Shown: piece by piece, positions 1 to 11,969 of the stretch
Layout of the letters: each line of letters begins with the position of its first letter
How positions within the stretch are numbered: position 1 is the first letter of the stretch
NCBI RefSeq assembly: GCF_029227915.1
Contig: NC_079883.1
Span: 2,292,001-2,356,000, forward strand
Length of the DNA: 64,000 bases
Direction of reading: 5' to 3'
From: Hydractinia symbiolongicarpus
Taxonomy: Eukaryota > Cnidaria > Hydrozoa > Anthoathecata > Hydractiniidae
Notes under the pieces: model-generated
What the model saw: the letters and a program-made list of their open reading frames with translations, nothing else
What the model was told of the DNA's origin: nothing
The model's database searches: none
Made by a program: the position numbers and the translations under genes

Positions 1-252
1 TTTTTTAAAAGGAATTGACCCGCTAATTAAGCCAAGCCTGAGCCAATTTAAAATAATCAGACTGTTAATTATCTGCGACTTTGATTACAGATTAACTTAT
101 AGAAAGTTTAAAAAAAATATTAAATTAAAAAGACCTTATTGTAAGTTTTTCTTTATTCTTAAGATACGTTTGTAATGTGTTCCATATCTCTTATTGCTCA
201 ATTTGTTCTAAGAATGTTCTTTTAAATGATTTAACATTTTTTTTATTCTTAG

Positions 253-1724
253 CTACCTATATGTGGTAAGACTCCGTGTTATTTTGGAAGATGTGTGCAA
301 ACCGACGACTCTAAACAATACAAATGCGAAAGTGACGGTACATTTATTTATTTTTAGTTTTAATAGAACACAAGAGTAAACAGTTTAGCGATTTCAATTA
401 ACAAAAACTCTGAAAATTTTGTTTAAACACCATTCGAACGTTTTGACCTCCATGGCACCTTATGCCCTATCTTCAAATCTAGTTAGTAAGTTAGTAAGTA
501 AGAAGTAACGGAAATTTCAACATCCTTGGATATTCTTACCTAACAGCTGATTCTTTCTCCCTTTCTAATGTAACAATGTTACATTACTGGTACAGATACG
601 AATACCATTGTTCTAGCTCGCTTTTCTGACGCACAAGCCGGTTTGCGGCTAGTAGAGGGCTCCAAAGAGGGTGACGACACTACATTTAAAGTGCGCGGGA
701 GTTGAGACTTGAACCTGAAACCTTATGATTACACGCATGCGCCACAACTACACCACCACCATATAAAATTTCACATTTAATATCGTCAATACCAGTTATT
801 ATAAGTAGTTTTGCATATTTAAATAGGAAGCCTGCAGACAAAAACTCAGTTTAAGATACTTTCTAATCTGCAAAAAAATTTGAACCACAAATACCTTAAA
901 ATACTTAAACCTCCTTCTGCTTTCGTCAGGTTGATCTTTAGGTTCATTTTTTTATTTTTAAGCGTTTTCTGTAGCTACGATGAGGCAGAAAACCTTAACA
1001 AGAAATTCTCCCAACAATTGTTTTTGTTAATGAGGACATTTTAAGCTATATAACTTTGTCCAGTACGTGATTTTTCCTGTTCAGTAAGCTGGATTGAAAA
1101 AGACGGTTTACTATCTTTTTAAGCTGATAACAAATAGACATATACAGAAGAAGATCACTTCTGTCTGAAGTGACATCAACATCGAGCCCAGTACATCAAT
1201 TGCAATGTCATTTATAAATTGACAAAAAATTTCATTGCAAAACTATATTTAATTATTGATGTAACATTTCTCTTACAGATAAATGGGTGTTGTTGAAACG
1301 AAACGTTTGTTTCGGAGCACGTGTGAACCAATCTGGAAGGTTTCATGTAAATTACGATGGAATTGTGACAGGCATTAAATTGCAACATGTTGGTGGAAGT
1401 GGAGTAACGTGCAGTATGCTCCTTACACCAACAAAATGGGGATGCAACGCAACTGGTGTTTACCCACTGGAATATATTGGTGTACTCATTACAGATATAC
1501 AAGAAAACATACTTTATCCATCCCCAAAATACCATATAGGAAATGGCCTTTTTCACATACCAGGATACAACGCCAACTCACCCTATTTGATTTTCAATGC
1601 AACAAATCATACTGTTAACAAAGGACAAGAGTTACGATTGCACTACAGTGAAGGAATTTTTGGTGGCGCACACGATAACAGTGGAGAATCCTGCGCTGAT
1701 ATATTTGCAATCTTACAAGTGTAA
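253..1724 (+). CDS. Secreted apple/EGF/SOMP5-like protein, copy 1 (3' part only)
   Basis: Two 3' exons of a secreted-protein gene whose 5' end lies left of the window. Exon 253-337 follows an AG acceptor, ends at a GT donor in phase 1, and encodes an EGF-like stretch starting LPICGKTPCYFGRC. Exon 1279-1724 begins after tcttacag, restores the phase (GAT, Asp), and encodes the conserved C-terminal domain (WVLLKRNVCFGAR near its start, PGYNANSPYLIFNATNHTV in the middle, CADIF near the end) and the stop. Exon sizes and phases match the intact copy at 22778-26012. Cnidarian proteins with this EGF plus C-terminal arrangement are, as I recall, usually named uncharacterized skeletal organic matrix protein 5-like; their biochemical role is unknown. 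The EGF-like exon has a serine where a fifth cysteine would be expected. Confidence 0.8.
600..765 (-). repeat. tRNA-derived SINE (head 1)
   Basis: On the minus strand an A-box-like sequence (complement of 740-750) and a B box GGTTCAAGTCT (complement of 705-715) have tRNA-like spacing, the signature of an RNA polymerase III SINE head. It lies in the intron of copy 1. A decayed tRNA gene is the alternative, but the T-arm and acceptor stem are poor. Confidence 0.6.
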
Positions 1725-3160
1725 ACACTGAGTTTAAACTTTTAGACCTTGGATAAGGTGAATAGTCCTGCTCTTCGCTTCAAGTATTTCGAGCACAGTT
1801 ATAATTTTACAATGTAGATAGTTTAGAAAATTTTGTAATGTTAGTTTATTTTCAAAAATATAGAATTTAGACAATGAAGCTTAAAGAAAAGTTATTCGAA
1901 TATAAAGTAATAACTTTCCATTTGCGAATGGAAATTTTGGTTAAAACCTACCATTTTTTCTTCGCCCACCGCATTCATTCAATTTATTGATGTCAAATGA
2001 AAAAAGGGTTTCCCATATGGTAAAATTACTTTTCTGGGATGCTTTACTACTATTTTGCAATACAGATTTGAAATTTACAAACAAATACGACATTTGCTTA
2101 TTTTAATACCCCTGTTACTGATATCCCGTTGACATCTGAAGTAAAAAAATGTGTTAAATTGGTTTTAAGAAACATGTTTTATTTATACCTGTGTTATATC
2201 TAAAACATAATGCTTACACATAAACAAAAATGGTGGATCGCTGACGTGCTCGTGTAGCGCGAGAAGGTTGTTTACAGATAAAAAAGCAAATGGAGAACAA
2301 TATCAAGGATTAAATGTAATCACATTTGAATTAAGTCGTTGTTCAAAAGAATACAATTTGTTGCATTTTATTCTAGTTGTGTAAAATGCAAACATTTTTT
2401 TTTGCATTTTACTGGTTGTGTTAATATAAACATAGGGAATGGTAGCTAGCTACCCAGCCATGTTAAAAAAGAGGATTGCTTAAACGCAATACGCAAGGTA
2501 AACATGAGTCTGAAAACACTTTGTTATTAAGCAGAGAAAGTTTTACAAGTGTTAAGACGCTTGTCGTTCTGATCTACTTGCAAACTTTCAGTTAGTTAGT
2601 TTTTAAGAAACATTATTAGCTAACGTTACCTAGCTACCAGATATATATACATTTAAACTTTATATATTGTTCTAGCCAGAAAGTATTTCTTACTTTTTTC
2701 AAAGAGGTCTCCAGTCAGAATTTTCGACCACTTTATATTTGATCGTGAGAAATGTGTTTTAAACTTTAGCTGTTAATGGTAATGAACCGAGTTAATCAAA
2801 ACAGTTTTATTTGGTGTGAATTGGGCATAACATGTAGTCATACTATAAAAACTTGATATAAATATAATCTATATACTGTTGTACTAAATTTTTGTAAACT
2901 TTACAGAGATTTAATATGAAGGTTTAATTTTACTGTCAGTGAATTCAAATTGTTACCTTTTTGTCAACCGATGCTGATGTGCTGTGAAGAAGACTTTCTC
3001 CTCTTGCATCCTTTATATAGTACTCAGCTACCTTATTCTTAGCTATATTTTCGTTGCACATTGTCTGCTCAGTAAATTTTCACAAAGCAGACTTGTTCTG
3101 TTTAATAGTATGTTATTTGTTTGGATTTAAAGAACTCTAATATATAAAACATCAGTGACA
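1725..3160. other. Intergenic, no gene recognised
   Basis: AT-rich DNA downstream of copy 1. I see no coding exon, RNA gene or clear transposon terminus. A T-run (about 2394-2402) and scattered GCTAGCTA words are the only local structure. Confidence 0.5.
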
Positions 3161-3302
3161 TCTATATTATAATACTCATACACGGCTGTCCGTCTGTCTG
3201 TCACGCAAAATGGTAGCTTAGCTGCGCAAGTAACGAGACGCACGCAATGCAGTATAAAAAGGGCGGGCAAACCCGTGGTTGTTTCCACGGGCTAGCGACT
3301 AG
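3161..3302 (+). mobile_element. Short non-autonomous Helitron-like element, solo copy
   Basis: A 142-bp element starting TCTATATTATAATACTC, followed by CTGTCTGTCTGTCAC. Near its end is a hairpin CCCGTGG...CCACGGG (about 3271-3291), then CTAG after a short spacer. A TC 5' end, a subterminal 3' hairpin, a CTAG 3' end and no inverted termini are the Helitron hallmarks. It is flanked by A and T as expected for insertion between A and T. Related copies lie at 29974-30110 and 61931-62525. Confidence 0.7.
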
Positions 3303-5900
3303 TAATAATAAATACGACAAACAGAACAAAGGTTTTTTCATTCTTTAGAGTTTTGAGAAGTCATCATAACTTTTTGCAAATCTCAAACTTTTTTAAATTT
3401 CAAGTCAATCAAAAGAGATGCACAGTTTCTAATGCCCACTTCGAATGCCCAACCCAACCAAGCAACTGAGAACCCAGTCGAAATGGGGAGGTCATCAACA
3501 TGGAACTTTCCTTGTTACCGCTTCTGTCGGTATAATTATTTTAAAATACTTTATGGGACAAAATTAACAAATAATTATCCATCTATATATTATCTTATTT
3601 ACGTATCAAAAAAACAAATAACCACAACTCTGGAATGCATTTCATGCAATAACGAATTTTTTTGGTTTGTTCATTTACCAGACAGTAAATTTAAAAAGAG
3701 AGTTTATTGGCCTATTTGCCTATTGTTCACTAAGCTATCAAAATGCCGTATTTTGCGTATTTTAATTTTATTCATGCAAAAATATTCGTTGTGTAACATC
3801 GTTTCCGCTGGTCAATTCGTTCTTTTGTCAAATAATGTTTTTTTCTGACAATGGTTGACGAAGACTGAGACTTTGAATGTTAATTTTACAACATAAAAAA
3901 GGTAGTTTGGGAGGGTATAATGCAATAACACGCGACGCAAAAACATTAGTTCTATACTTTCGCCCCCAAACGTTAGCAAACTAATCGACTTATATTCAGT
4001 TATAATTTCGGTGGGCTTAAACAAGAGCGAAAACAAAAAGTTCTTTAAAATATTTTTATTTCTTTCGGTAACATTCGTTGTTACCTGTCCCCTTTTTCAG
4101 TTTGTTTCGTTTTTTTAGTTTTTTTACCCTTACCATCATGGCTTTAAAGCAAAACATCAATAAAACATCTGCAGACATACGACTAACAGCGATTAACAAC
4201 ATTGTTTATGGTCTTACATTAAATAAATGTGTTCAAATGTGTTCGTGTGATTATACACCCCAAAACAGGTAGTACAATATCTGCTTGGTATATTAAAACA
4301 CGCTTTGCAAAGTCAGCATAATTATTATCCGGGAGTTTACGTCACAAGCTCTACTGCGAATGAATTCAAACAGGAAATAGTAGCTACAAAACTAAACAAT
4401 ACAAAATTAAATTTTGATGACTTCAGCAATCAAAATAATTTTTTTCACAAAATTTGTTCATTCGTTGCTTCTATTTTGTAGAGCATAATGCACTATCAGG
4501 AAATCCTTTATCATCATATACTTTCGTTAAATAGTTACAAAGATATTTTGGCGTAATTTTTTTTGATGTCATTATAAACCTGTCGGTTCGGAAACGGTTG
4601 GTTTGTCCAACCTTAGTAACCCACGTCGGAGATGATGTTTTTAAGCTATTTGACCTGAAACTTATAAGTACATGGCAATGGTTTTTCTAATTTTTAAAAA
4701 TACTAGTGGCGCCAATCCACCCTATTTATGTGAATGCATAATGTTAAAATTTAACTTTGACGTTTAACAAATAAGACAAAAAAATTCTTCTTGTAAGCAT
4801 TACACACAGACTAAGCCTGTTACTATGAAAGACTAGTCCGCAAGCTAGACTTCGTATTGGATTTCTGAGCGGCAGCAGAACTTTGTTATAAAACTAGTTA
4901 AATTTATAAAAATCGTTTGGTTTTACTTTTTTATGTATATTAAAATATCCCTGACTCGTTCATAGTGTCGCGTTGTACATTAAGAACGGAGATAGTGACA
5001 TAAAAAAGTAGGCTGCTGATAAAAAAAACAAGTGTATAAAGCTAGCTGACAAGGTTTAATAAGAGCTAACTTTGTATATTTTAGCTTGGTACTTTGTTAG
5101 CTTGATTTTTTTCATAGTAAAAATAGCAAATTTAGAGAGGGTTAGCAACATTGTTTCTTTTGTTCCTCAATTAAAATTAAAAAATTCAATTAATGGACTT
5201 CCAATATTATATTTATTTGAAGTCAGATTAACAAAAATAAATCTCCAAAATTTAAATAAATAAAATATATTTCTTGGGACCCTACTTACAAAAATTTATC
5301 AAATATCAACTTAGAATTCATGAATTTATTTAAAAAAAGAGAATGCATTTATCTCTGTGAAATCCCTAAAATTCATATCTACCTTAACCGCATTCATACA
5401 GGGGCAGATAAAATCTCCCCAAGCTGGCATTTGATGACTTCCTTTTTTTATTTTATTTTTTTATTGGTATCCTGCAACAGAATTTTACAACACGATTATA
5501 AAAGATTTCTTTATTGTCTATCTGTGCGTTCAAAGAATTGGCAAATATGAAACTGGGATGCACCAATCACACATGGCACAAAGTTTTACATGAACCCTAA
5601 CTTAACACTTGAATCTGACATATTTTAATCATGAAAATTGCTATTAATCTTTTTTGCACATGTATCTTTGTTAAAATTAATTTAACTGTCACAAATCGTT
5701 TATTGGTGTGCATGAAAGTAGTGAAAACAGGACCTTATGAACTATGATAATGGTAAAAATATTTTGTACCACAATTTTTTTTTCAAACCAGCCTAAAAAC
5801 ATGTTATATCAAGTTAAAGTCTTTATCTGGCTTCGAAAGGGAAGTTTTTTAATAACCCATTTTGCTGGACCTTTTTAGATTTATTCCTTTCAGTACATAG
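3303..5900. other. Intergenic, dispersed-repeat fragment, no gene recognised
   Basis: No convincing exon. Around 4560-4700 is a copy of a dispersed repeat whose wording (a 'gatgt...' stretch, then 'accttagtaaccca' and 'tttaagctatttgacctgaaac') recurs inside PLEKHH introns near 49.7, 53.4 and 54.1 kb. The open frames at 3432-3848 and elsewhere have low-complexity composition and no family resemblance. Confidence 0.5.
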
Positions 5901-5934
5901 ACTTATACTTGTTAACAAGTCTGCTAAATTACGT

Positions 5935-6060
5935 GCTTACGTGTTTTAGGTGCTCACGTGCTCACGTGCTTTACGTGCTCACGTGTTTTACGTGCTTACG
6001 TGTTTTACGTGCTCACGTGCTCTACGTGTTTACTTGCTTTACGAGCTTACGTGTTTGAGG
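5935..6060. repeat. ACGTG/CACGTG minisatellite
   Basis: A run of about ten ACGTG words (cacgtgctttacgtg-type units of roughly 16-17 bp) in some 125 bp. It forms part of the left arm of the inverted-repeat segment. CACGTG is the canonical E box and RCGTG is a hypoxia-response core, so this would be a dense binding-site array if it is used. It may simply be transposon subterminal repeats. Confidence 0.75.
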
Positions 6061-7119
6061 TACTCCACCACCTGAAACCCAGGGCTATATGGGTCTTGCT
6101 GTGAAATAAAAAAACCTGAAAAGCGATGAGGACAAGTGTGAATCAGATTCTACAGTGTGAAACAGAGTGTAAAAGAGAATCTGCATCTCCATTTCATGTA
6201 CGGCATTGTAGTGGAAACAAGTTCATCGCATGGTCGTTAGATAATCTCTCAATAAACCGCGCTACACAAAACTTCAGTCGTAAATTAGATTATACATAAC
6301 GTATAGACGTGTTCGAGGAAAAGAAATTTGAAAGTTTAGCATTCTTTAATATGATAGTACAAAAACTGGCCAAATTGGTGATTTTCTTGTTGATTTCCGT
6401 CAACGCTACGCAAGGCGGAATCTTTAAAATCTGCTGATGGAAAATAGATTTGTTGGTTGCCCCTTGATCGTCTTGTTTGGTTCTTTGTTGATGTAGCTGG
6501 GGAGCTAAGCACTATTTTTTAAACACGTGTTTTATCAGGTAAAAATTCTTTTATATATAAGTGAGCAAAGTGTGCTGGCTAGCTAGCTATATCAATTTTT
6601 GGTGCTGAATAAATCTCCTTTTGATTGGTGCTGGTATACCCCTTTTTATAGTTGTAAAGTTACTTAGCTATCGAGCTAGCTAGCTAGCTCCATAAAATGA
6701 TGCTTTGATTAGAGTGCCTTTTTGTCTTAAAGATTCAGCAACAAAAAACCTTTGTTCTGCTTTGCGTAATTTTCATGGCTAGGCACCTAACTCCTGTTGT
6801 TATGGGAAAAAGGGGGCTAAAAATAACTTCTAAAAGACACATTGTGGGGTTACTTCTATCATATAAAAAGATATATATTCACACAGGATTTTTTCTACAT
6901 TTTGTAGAGAAGTTGTCGAAATGTGAAAAAAAGTTTGTTGCTTGCACCGAACAGTCAGGTGAACTGTAACAGAATATATAGTTAGCCGTTGCTTAATAAC
7001 TAGACTCTACGCATAGCATAATTAGCCATAAACAGCTTCTTTGTGTCCTTTACAGCTAACTATGTTTTACCTGAAATCAGAATAGTGTTGTTGTTTAATA
7101 ATAAGATGCTAGCTACAGT

Positions 7120-7590
7120 AAAATAATAACTTTTTTGCAAAAGTCGACCAAATACAAGCTAGAAATATGTTCGTCACCTTCTTGCTCTTGCTTGGATTTT
7201 AAGAAAAACGATATGGCTGTTTTCTGCAAGCACATCTTGTTTGTGTTGAGATGCTGTTTTAAAGTAGGAAAAAATGACAACATGCTTAGCTCACGATACA
7301 TACCTAATGATAATACGAAAGCGTTGTTTAACAGTCATCCAAGCAATACTATCAAAGTATTTCATCCACACATCCTGTGTTCCACCGACCACACAATGTG
7401 CGACTAATGGAGAAATCACACAGAAGTGCAAAATGCTATGGTCGATCATGCAAAGCCGTAATAACAATTGGTACATTGTATTTAAAAGTACCATTTAACA
7501 GAAATGAGGATGTTGAATAGGACTTCTATTTTTGCACACGGAAATGCTGCATATCGTCTATGCCAATTTGATAGAATGTCATCTTTCCAA
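7120..7590 (+). pseudogene. SWIM zinc-finger protein remnant, frameshifted
   Basis: The frame at 7138-7407 encodes YKLEICSSPSCSCLDF followed by FCKHILFVL, which fits the SWIM zinc finger pattern CxC...CxH. The frame stops at 7405-7407. The sense continues in another frame (about 7402-7516) as SAKCYGRSCKAVITIGTLYLK, then after a stop as DFYFCTRKCCISS, a plausible second cysteine-rich module. SWIM fingers are frequent in MULE-type transposases and in related cnidarian proteins. One frameshift and one stop mean no intact product as it stands; undetected introns are the alternative. Confidence 0.5.
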
Positions 7591-8030
7591 AAAGCGTTGT
7601 TGCAGATGTAGGCATTGCGGACAATGACAAAGATGATGTTGCTGACAGCCTTGGTGTTTCGGTTGCTTGAAGTTTAAGAAGCCATAACATTTGTTTCCAT
7701 AAAAATTTTAACGTTAAAACATTTACATTGTATTAATGTCAATTTTGGGTTTGGACGTATTGCTTATCTTTGCATTGTTCGTTTTGTTTTTGTATGAACA
7801 GTGAGAGTAGAGCCAAATTTTGAAAACGTTTCTTCAGACAAAACATGTAGTGAATTCTGTTTATTTTTAATTCTATTCTTGCACATATAAAACTATACTA
7901 TGAACTATATTATTTACGTAAGTTTCATTGGTTCTCAAAAGCATGTAAAGCATGTACATTACGTCGACACGTGAGGACGTCAAGCACGTCAAGCACGTAA
8001 TTTAGCAGACTCCTTGTTAATATATTAACA

Positions 8031-8690
8031 TATCTAAATTGAGGTGGTAACTTAAACAAAATTTTGCTTGCTAACTTTGCAAAAAAATAGTTCTCGCAAA
8101 AATTTAAGTGTTTCAAAAATCAGTTCTCACAAACATTAACCCCCTGGAGAATCTCTTAATAGTTCTGCATAAAAGAATGTTCGGAAACTTTTGCAAACTA
8201 TCTAAAAAAACCCAAATTTCAAGATTACTGAATATCCATGAAGCCAGACTTCGCCAATTGGACCAATCATAAAAGCATTTGGTCTATATTATAAATTTTA
8301 TTTCTAATTAATTTATGACCCATAACTCCATTTAAGATTTATCTTGATACCAGAGAAGTATATATATATATGCTTTGTTTCCATCCCAAATATAAAACAG
8401 GCTGGTGTAACCTGCAGCTGTCTAGATGTAAAATTTTTGACTTTCCGCATTATTGCGCTTTTAAGGAGGCTCATAATATGACATGAACTGAGAGAAAATA
8501 ATTAATCCAGTATCGTTAACCGATAACCAGAACATCCGACATTTGTAAAATAATACTATAAATAAACTCTACGAGGTTCTTATCCATTATATCAAACCAA
8601 TCATTTTCTTATTTTTAATATCTATCAACAAACCATATGTTTAAGTAAGATTAAATAAGTTTGGTTGTATCAGCATTAATAAGGTAACTG
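8031..8690. other. Intergenic, nothing recognised
   Basis: AT-rich, with a short TA run near 8361. I see no gene or clear repeat terminus. Confidence 0.5.
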
Positions 8691-8691
8691 A

Positions 8692-8975
8692 AAATATGAA
8701 ATCCATCAACTGAAAGACATAGCCAAAGAAGTGGAATCACCTGAAGAATTTCAATTTCCCAAGCCTGGTCTACGTCCAAAAATTGATATCTTAATCAAAA
8801 TTGATTATGCAGATTACTAAAACACGTCAACTTTAGTATGAGTGATACTATAGATCAATATATCCAAAAAAGTTACGTAAAGAAGATTCTACCCTTTGAT
8901 GAAGATTCTACTCATTTGGCTGTGTTAAGACCAGATAAAACTACAACGAAAACAGAATTGTTTTTGAATGTCACC
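8692..8975 (+). pseudogene. BEL/Pao-like retrotransposon scrap
   Basis: The frame from about 8695 reads YEIHQLKDIAKEVESPEEF and ends ...KIDILIKIDYADY before a stop, resembling the segment before the reverse transcriptase in BEL/Pao polyproteins (aspartic-protease region ending in a 'D.LIG.D' type motif). After a stop, 8880-8970 reads KKILPFDEDSTHLAVLRPDK then TTTKTELFLN, resembling the 'LPHHxVxRPDKxTTKxRVVF' entry to reverse transcriptase. Both pieces are in the right order on one strand. The match is by eye and short, so confidence is modest. Confidence 0.4.
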
Positions 8976-9304
8976 TATTTTTTTTTTTGTTTACATTAAA
9001 TTACGTGTATGAAACGGTTACATAAATTAAGTTATTTTAAATGTTCTATATATACAAGTAATAAATGAAATGTCAAATTCAATAAAATCTGAGTGTTACA
9101 TATAAAGCTAAAAACAGACAAACGCATAAATAGCTGAAGAATATCACAATAAGAAAACTGAGTAAATATATTGAACGAATAAGGCCATAAGAGACGCTAT
9201 TGAGATCACACAAACATTTGCTACAAATTGGAAAAGTTACTTCAATCGACATCACTAACAACGTTATTGAGACCTTGGTCCCCTATACTCTCATATTGTC
9301 TAAA

Positions 9305-11967
9305 TGCGACTCTCGGACCTCTCAGACAGAGTAGTGAGGCACGAGTTATTTCCATTGAGGGGCAAGTTCTAAACCAGGTTATTACAGTTCCATAGATAGA
9401 AACTTGCTGTACTCGTTTCCAACACCTCCATTGGTACCAGCTATCAATGGTGTAAAACGTCCATGTTCGAATTCTAAAATATGGTGTAAATACTCTCTCA
9501 TTTTCGCTTGCTAGTGCCGCTGGAAAATTTATGGGTCGCCTGATTTCTGGATACTTTGGAGTTGACGTGCGTTATTCTAACATCGAAAAATGCAGTCTCT
9601 CCTTTTCTCCAGAAATCTCGGGATTTATTATCCAGCCGGGATTCGTCTCCTGTGTTGGCAGTGCGGTAAGCAAACTGTTATGTTGTAACTGGGATGAGGT
9701 GCAGTTCAGACTGAACATCTTGCCAAACTCTGTCCAGACAAATGGTGAGGAAATCTTTATATTATTGTGACGCTTCACGATAAAGCCACCTTTTTTGCAA
9801 GACAATGCATGGTACTCATCAAACTTTTCATCGCAAGCACACTTCGAGGGTAGGTTCTTCAGCTTTTCATTGTCACGTAGGCGTATCGCATCTCTAAATT
9901 TCTCCTTATTTAAATCCAAATTCTGTACTTTTATGGTCAGTGTGTTTAGCCACGAACTTGCTCCTTTATTGCAAGCTTGAATAACCCCTTGTTTTAAGGT
10001 GTAATGAACCGATTTAATAAAGTCCAATTTCTGCTTATTTCATTTAGAATGAATTTTAATTTTTAGTTGTTGCTGCGAATTTCCTTTTTCATCTGCCTGA
10101 CTCAGTATGTTTTCTTGTCTTGTAATTGATTTTACATTGATTTTTGTAATTTCGTTTAAGGCGCGGTATTGGTCTTTGGCTTCTTTAGTTAATGACTTAA
10201 TACCCAAACCTCCAGCTGGTGATGCCAGTGATAGTAAATTGCGGTGCTCAACGGTTGTTCCAAATTTATCGTTTAACAAATTATCGATAGGCGAGACAAA
10301 ATCATCAAAACCTTCAATTGTTCGGAGAAAGTAAGTAAACTTCGACTGATAGGCTTTTGTGTATGCAGCATAAGCTGCTTGTGGTTAAGAATCGGCTATC
10401 GTGCGAAGAGTGTCAAGCTCTCTCTGCCATTTCTGTCCTAGTTGTTCGTAATATTCCTGTTTGTACTCTTGTGATCCAATGCATGCTCCTAGATGTCGTT
10501 GGCCTTTAAAGATTATTGTAACTGAGTATCCGAAAATTTGTTCTGCTTACTGTGCTAGTCTCGTAGATTTAAAACAATTAAAACACACTTTTTGCGGTTA
10601 ACAAAGTACCCATGCTTGTCACCTATCTTTTCAAGTTCTAAATACCATCTATATAATAATGCTATGTTTCCGGCAGCACTTGCATCGTCAGCCAACCAAA
10701 CTTGTTTGATAGTCGGCTCAAACGTTTTCAGTGCTTCGATTAGTGTTACTGCACTAAGTGAGTACCACGGCATTGCTAGTGGGTCCCCTTGTGTTGTTCC
10801 TTCTTGTGATGGAATAGTATCACCACCTTGTATAAACAACTGGGATGGTATACGGTACGTATTAACTAAGTAATTTGCGATTATTGGGCAAGTCACTCTG
10901 ATATTATGCAGTGCAACCGATCTATTTAGACAATTGAAAGCATTACTTGCATCAACGAGTAGGACTGCTTCTGTGTCATCTTCCTGAAAAATGTTTCTCA
11001 TTAAATGCATATCTGCTTCTGCACCTGCAGCGTGTTCTGCACACGTTTGTAAGGGTCTAGCAGCCTCTGTAATTTCGTTTTTACAATGCTGGCTGCATTC
11101 AAAAACTACTGGGAATAGTCCCATGCAGTAAGGTTGTGTCGTGAACTGGTGAAGGCTAGGGATGTTTTGATTAAAGATCTTTCTAAACCTGCTCCAAGTA
11201 TTAAAGTACATCCGGCGATTTCTGGTCTAAAAATTTTAATGTTGTTGAATCGAGAAACATCTTCCATATTTCGTTGCTTTTTTGTGGAAACGAATCTACT
11301 CTGGATGTATCTCCCTCCCCGCATCAACTCGTCAAATTCGCCATTCTTCCATAGTATCAAACGGTGGCTTAGGCACTCAGAATGTTCCTTGGCCTTCGAT
11401 CGAGAAGAAGGCTTCTGTAGCATGAGTGTTGGAGGTGTCATGAAAGGTTTGATAGCTACCGTATTCAGTGTTGTGTTCAGATTAAACTGCCGTAGCCAAA
11501 AAGTTAATTCCTGAATGAAGCATTTCCCTGATTTTCCAGAAGGCTCTCTGAACAAATTTCTCCTGAAGTTCACAGTTTCACTATCAATGTTTGAGACATG
11601 TGCGGCTAAACGGTTACAAGGCACAATACCACGTATTATATCATCCTGGTTGCAACCCGACGCATATACTTCCAGGGATATAAGGTACGCATGGTTCATT
11701 GTGATTTTCGAACTTAAGAGGTATTTCTATGTCTTTATACGCTGGCCCGGTTTCTACTGATAAATTCTCTTGAACGTTTCTGGTATTATTAACGACGTTG
11801 TTTATTGCTGTTGATAAAGTGTCAATGTTACGTGCAATAAATACTCTACAACTGCTTTGATGAATCTTTAATCCCTGGACGGTTGAAAATGTTTTACTGC
11901 AGCTTTGACAGGTAGAAACCATTCCGTGGTTGTTTTGTAACTTATTTTCACATGAATATTCTAGCAA
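9305..11967 (-). mobile_element. R2/NeSL-type (RLE-bearing) non-LTR retrotransposon, broken ORF
   Basis: Pieces of one polyprotein lie in order on the minus strand but in shifting frames. A C2H2-type finger CQSCSKTFSTVQGLKIHQSSC-like region (11907-11845) comes first. Next is a linker with LMLQKPSSRSKAKEHSECL (about 11430-11370). The reverse transcriptase spans about 11050-10570, with VLLVDASNAFN (motif A), EGTTQGDPLAMP (motif B) and WLADDAS (motif C, A-D-D). A thumb-like region SLASPAGGLGIKSL sits near 10235-10190. Last is a zinc knuckle CACDEKFDEYHALSC with RHN (about 9842-9760), followed by a restriction-like endonuclease tail FEHGRFTPLIAGTNGGVGNE to about 9380. The N-terminal finger and C-terminal CCHC knuckle fit RLE-type LINEs such as R2, NeSL or Hero. 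Frameshifts near 11640, 11150, 10550, 10280, 10030 and 9570 make it inactive. It sits between family copies 1 and 2. Confidence 0.8.
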
Positions 11968-11969
11968 AA

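Larger units (their letters stand above)
5905..8030. mobile_element. Inverted-repeat segment with ACGTG arrays at both ends
   Basis: The left end (about 5910-6060) reads 'gttaacaagtctgctaaatt' and then runs into repeated acgtgctcacgtg words. The right end (about 7945-8025) carries the reverse complement: repeated cacgt words, then 'aatttagcagactccttgtt'. A SWIM-type zinc-finger coding remnant lies between them. Inverted ends, simple-repeat subtermini and a transposon-type internal ORF suggest a foldback or MULE-like element of about 2.1 kb, now degenerate. No target duplication was identified. Confidence 0.5.

Noticed and set aside
3432-3848. 138-aa plus-strand frame
   Set aside because: Composition resembles translated AT-rich noise; no domain, no splice sites and no coding bias.
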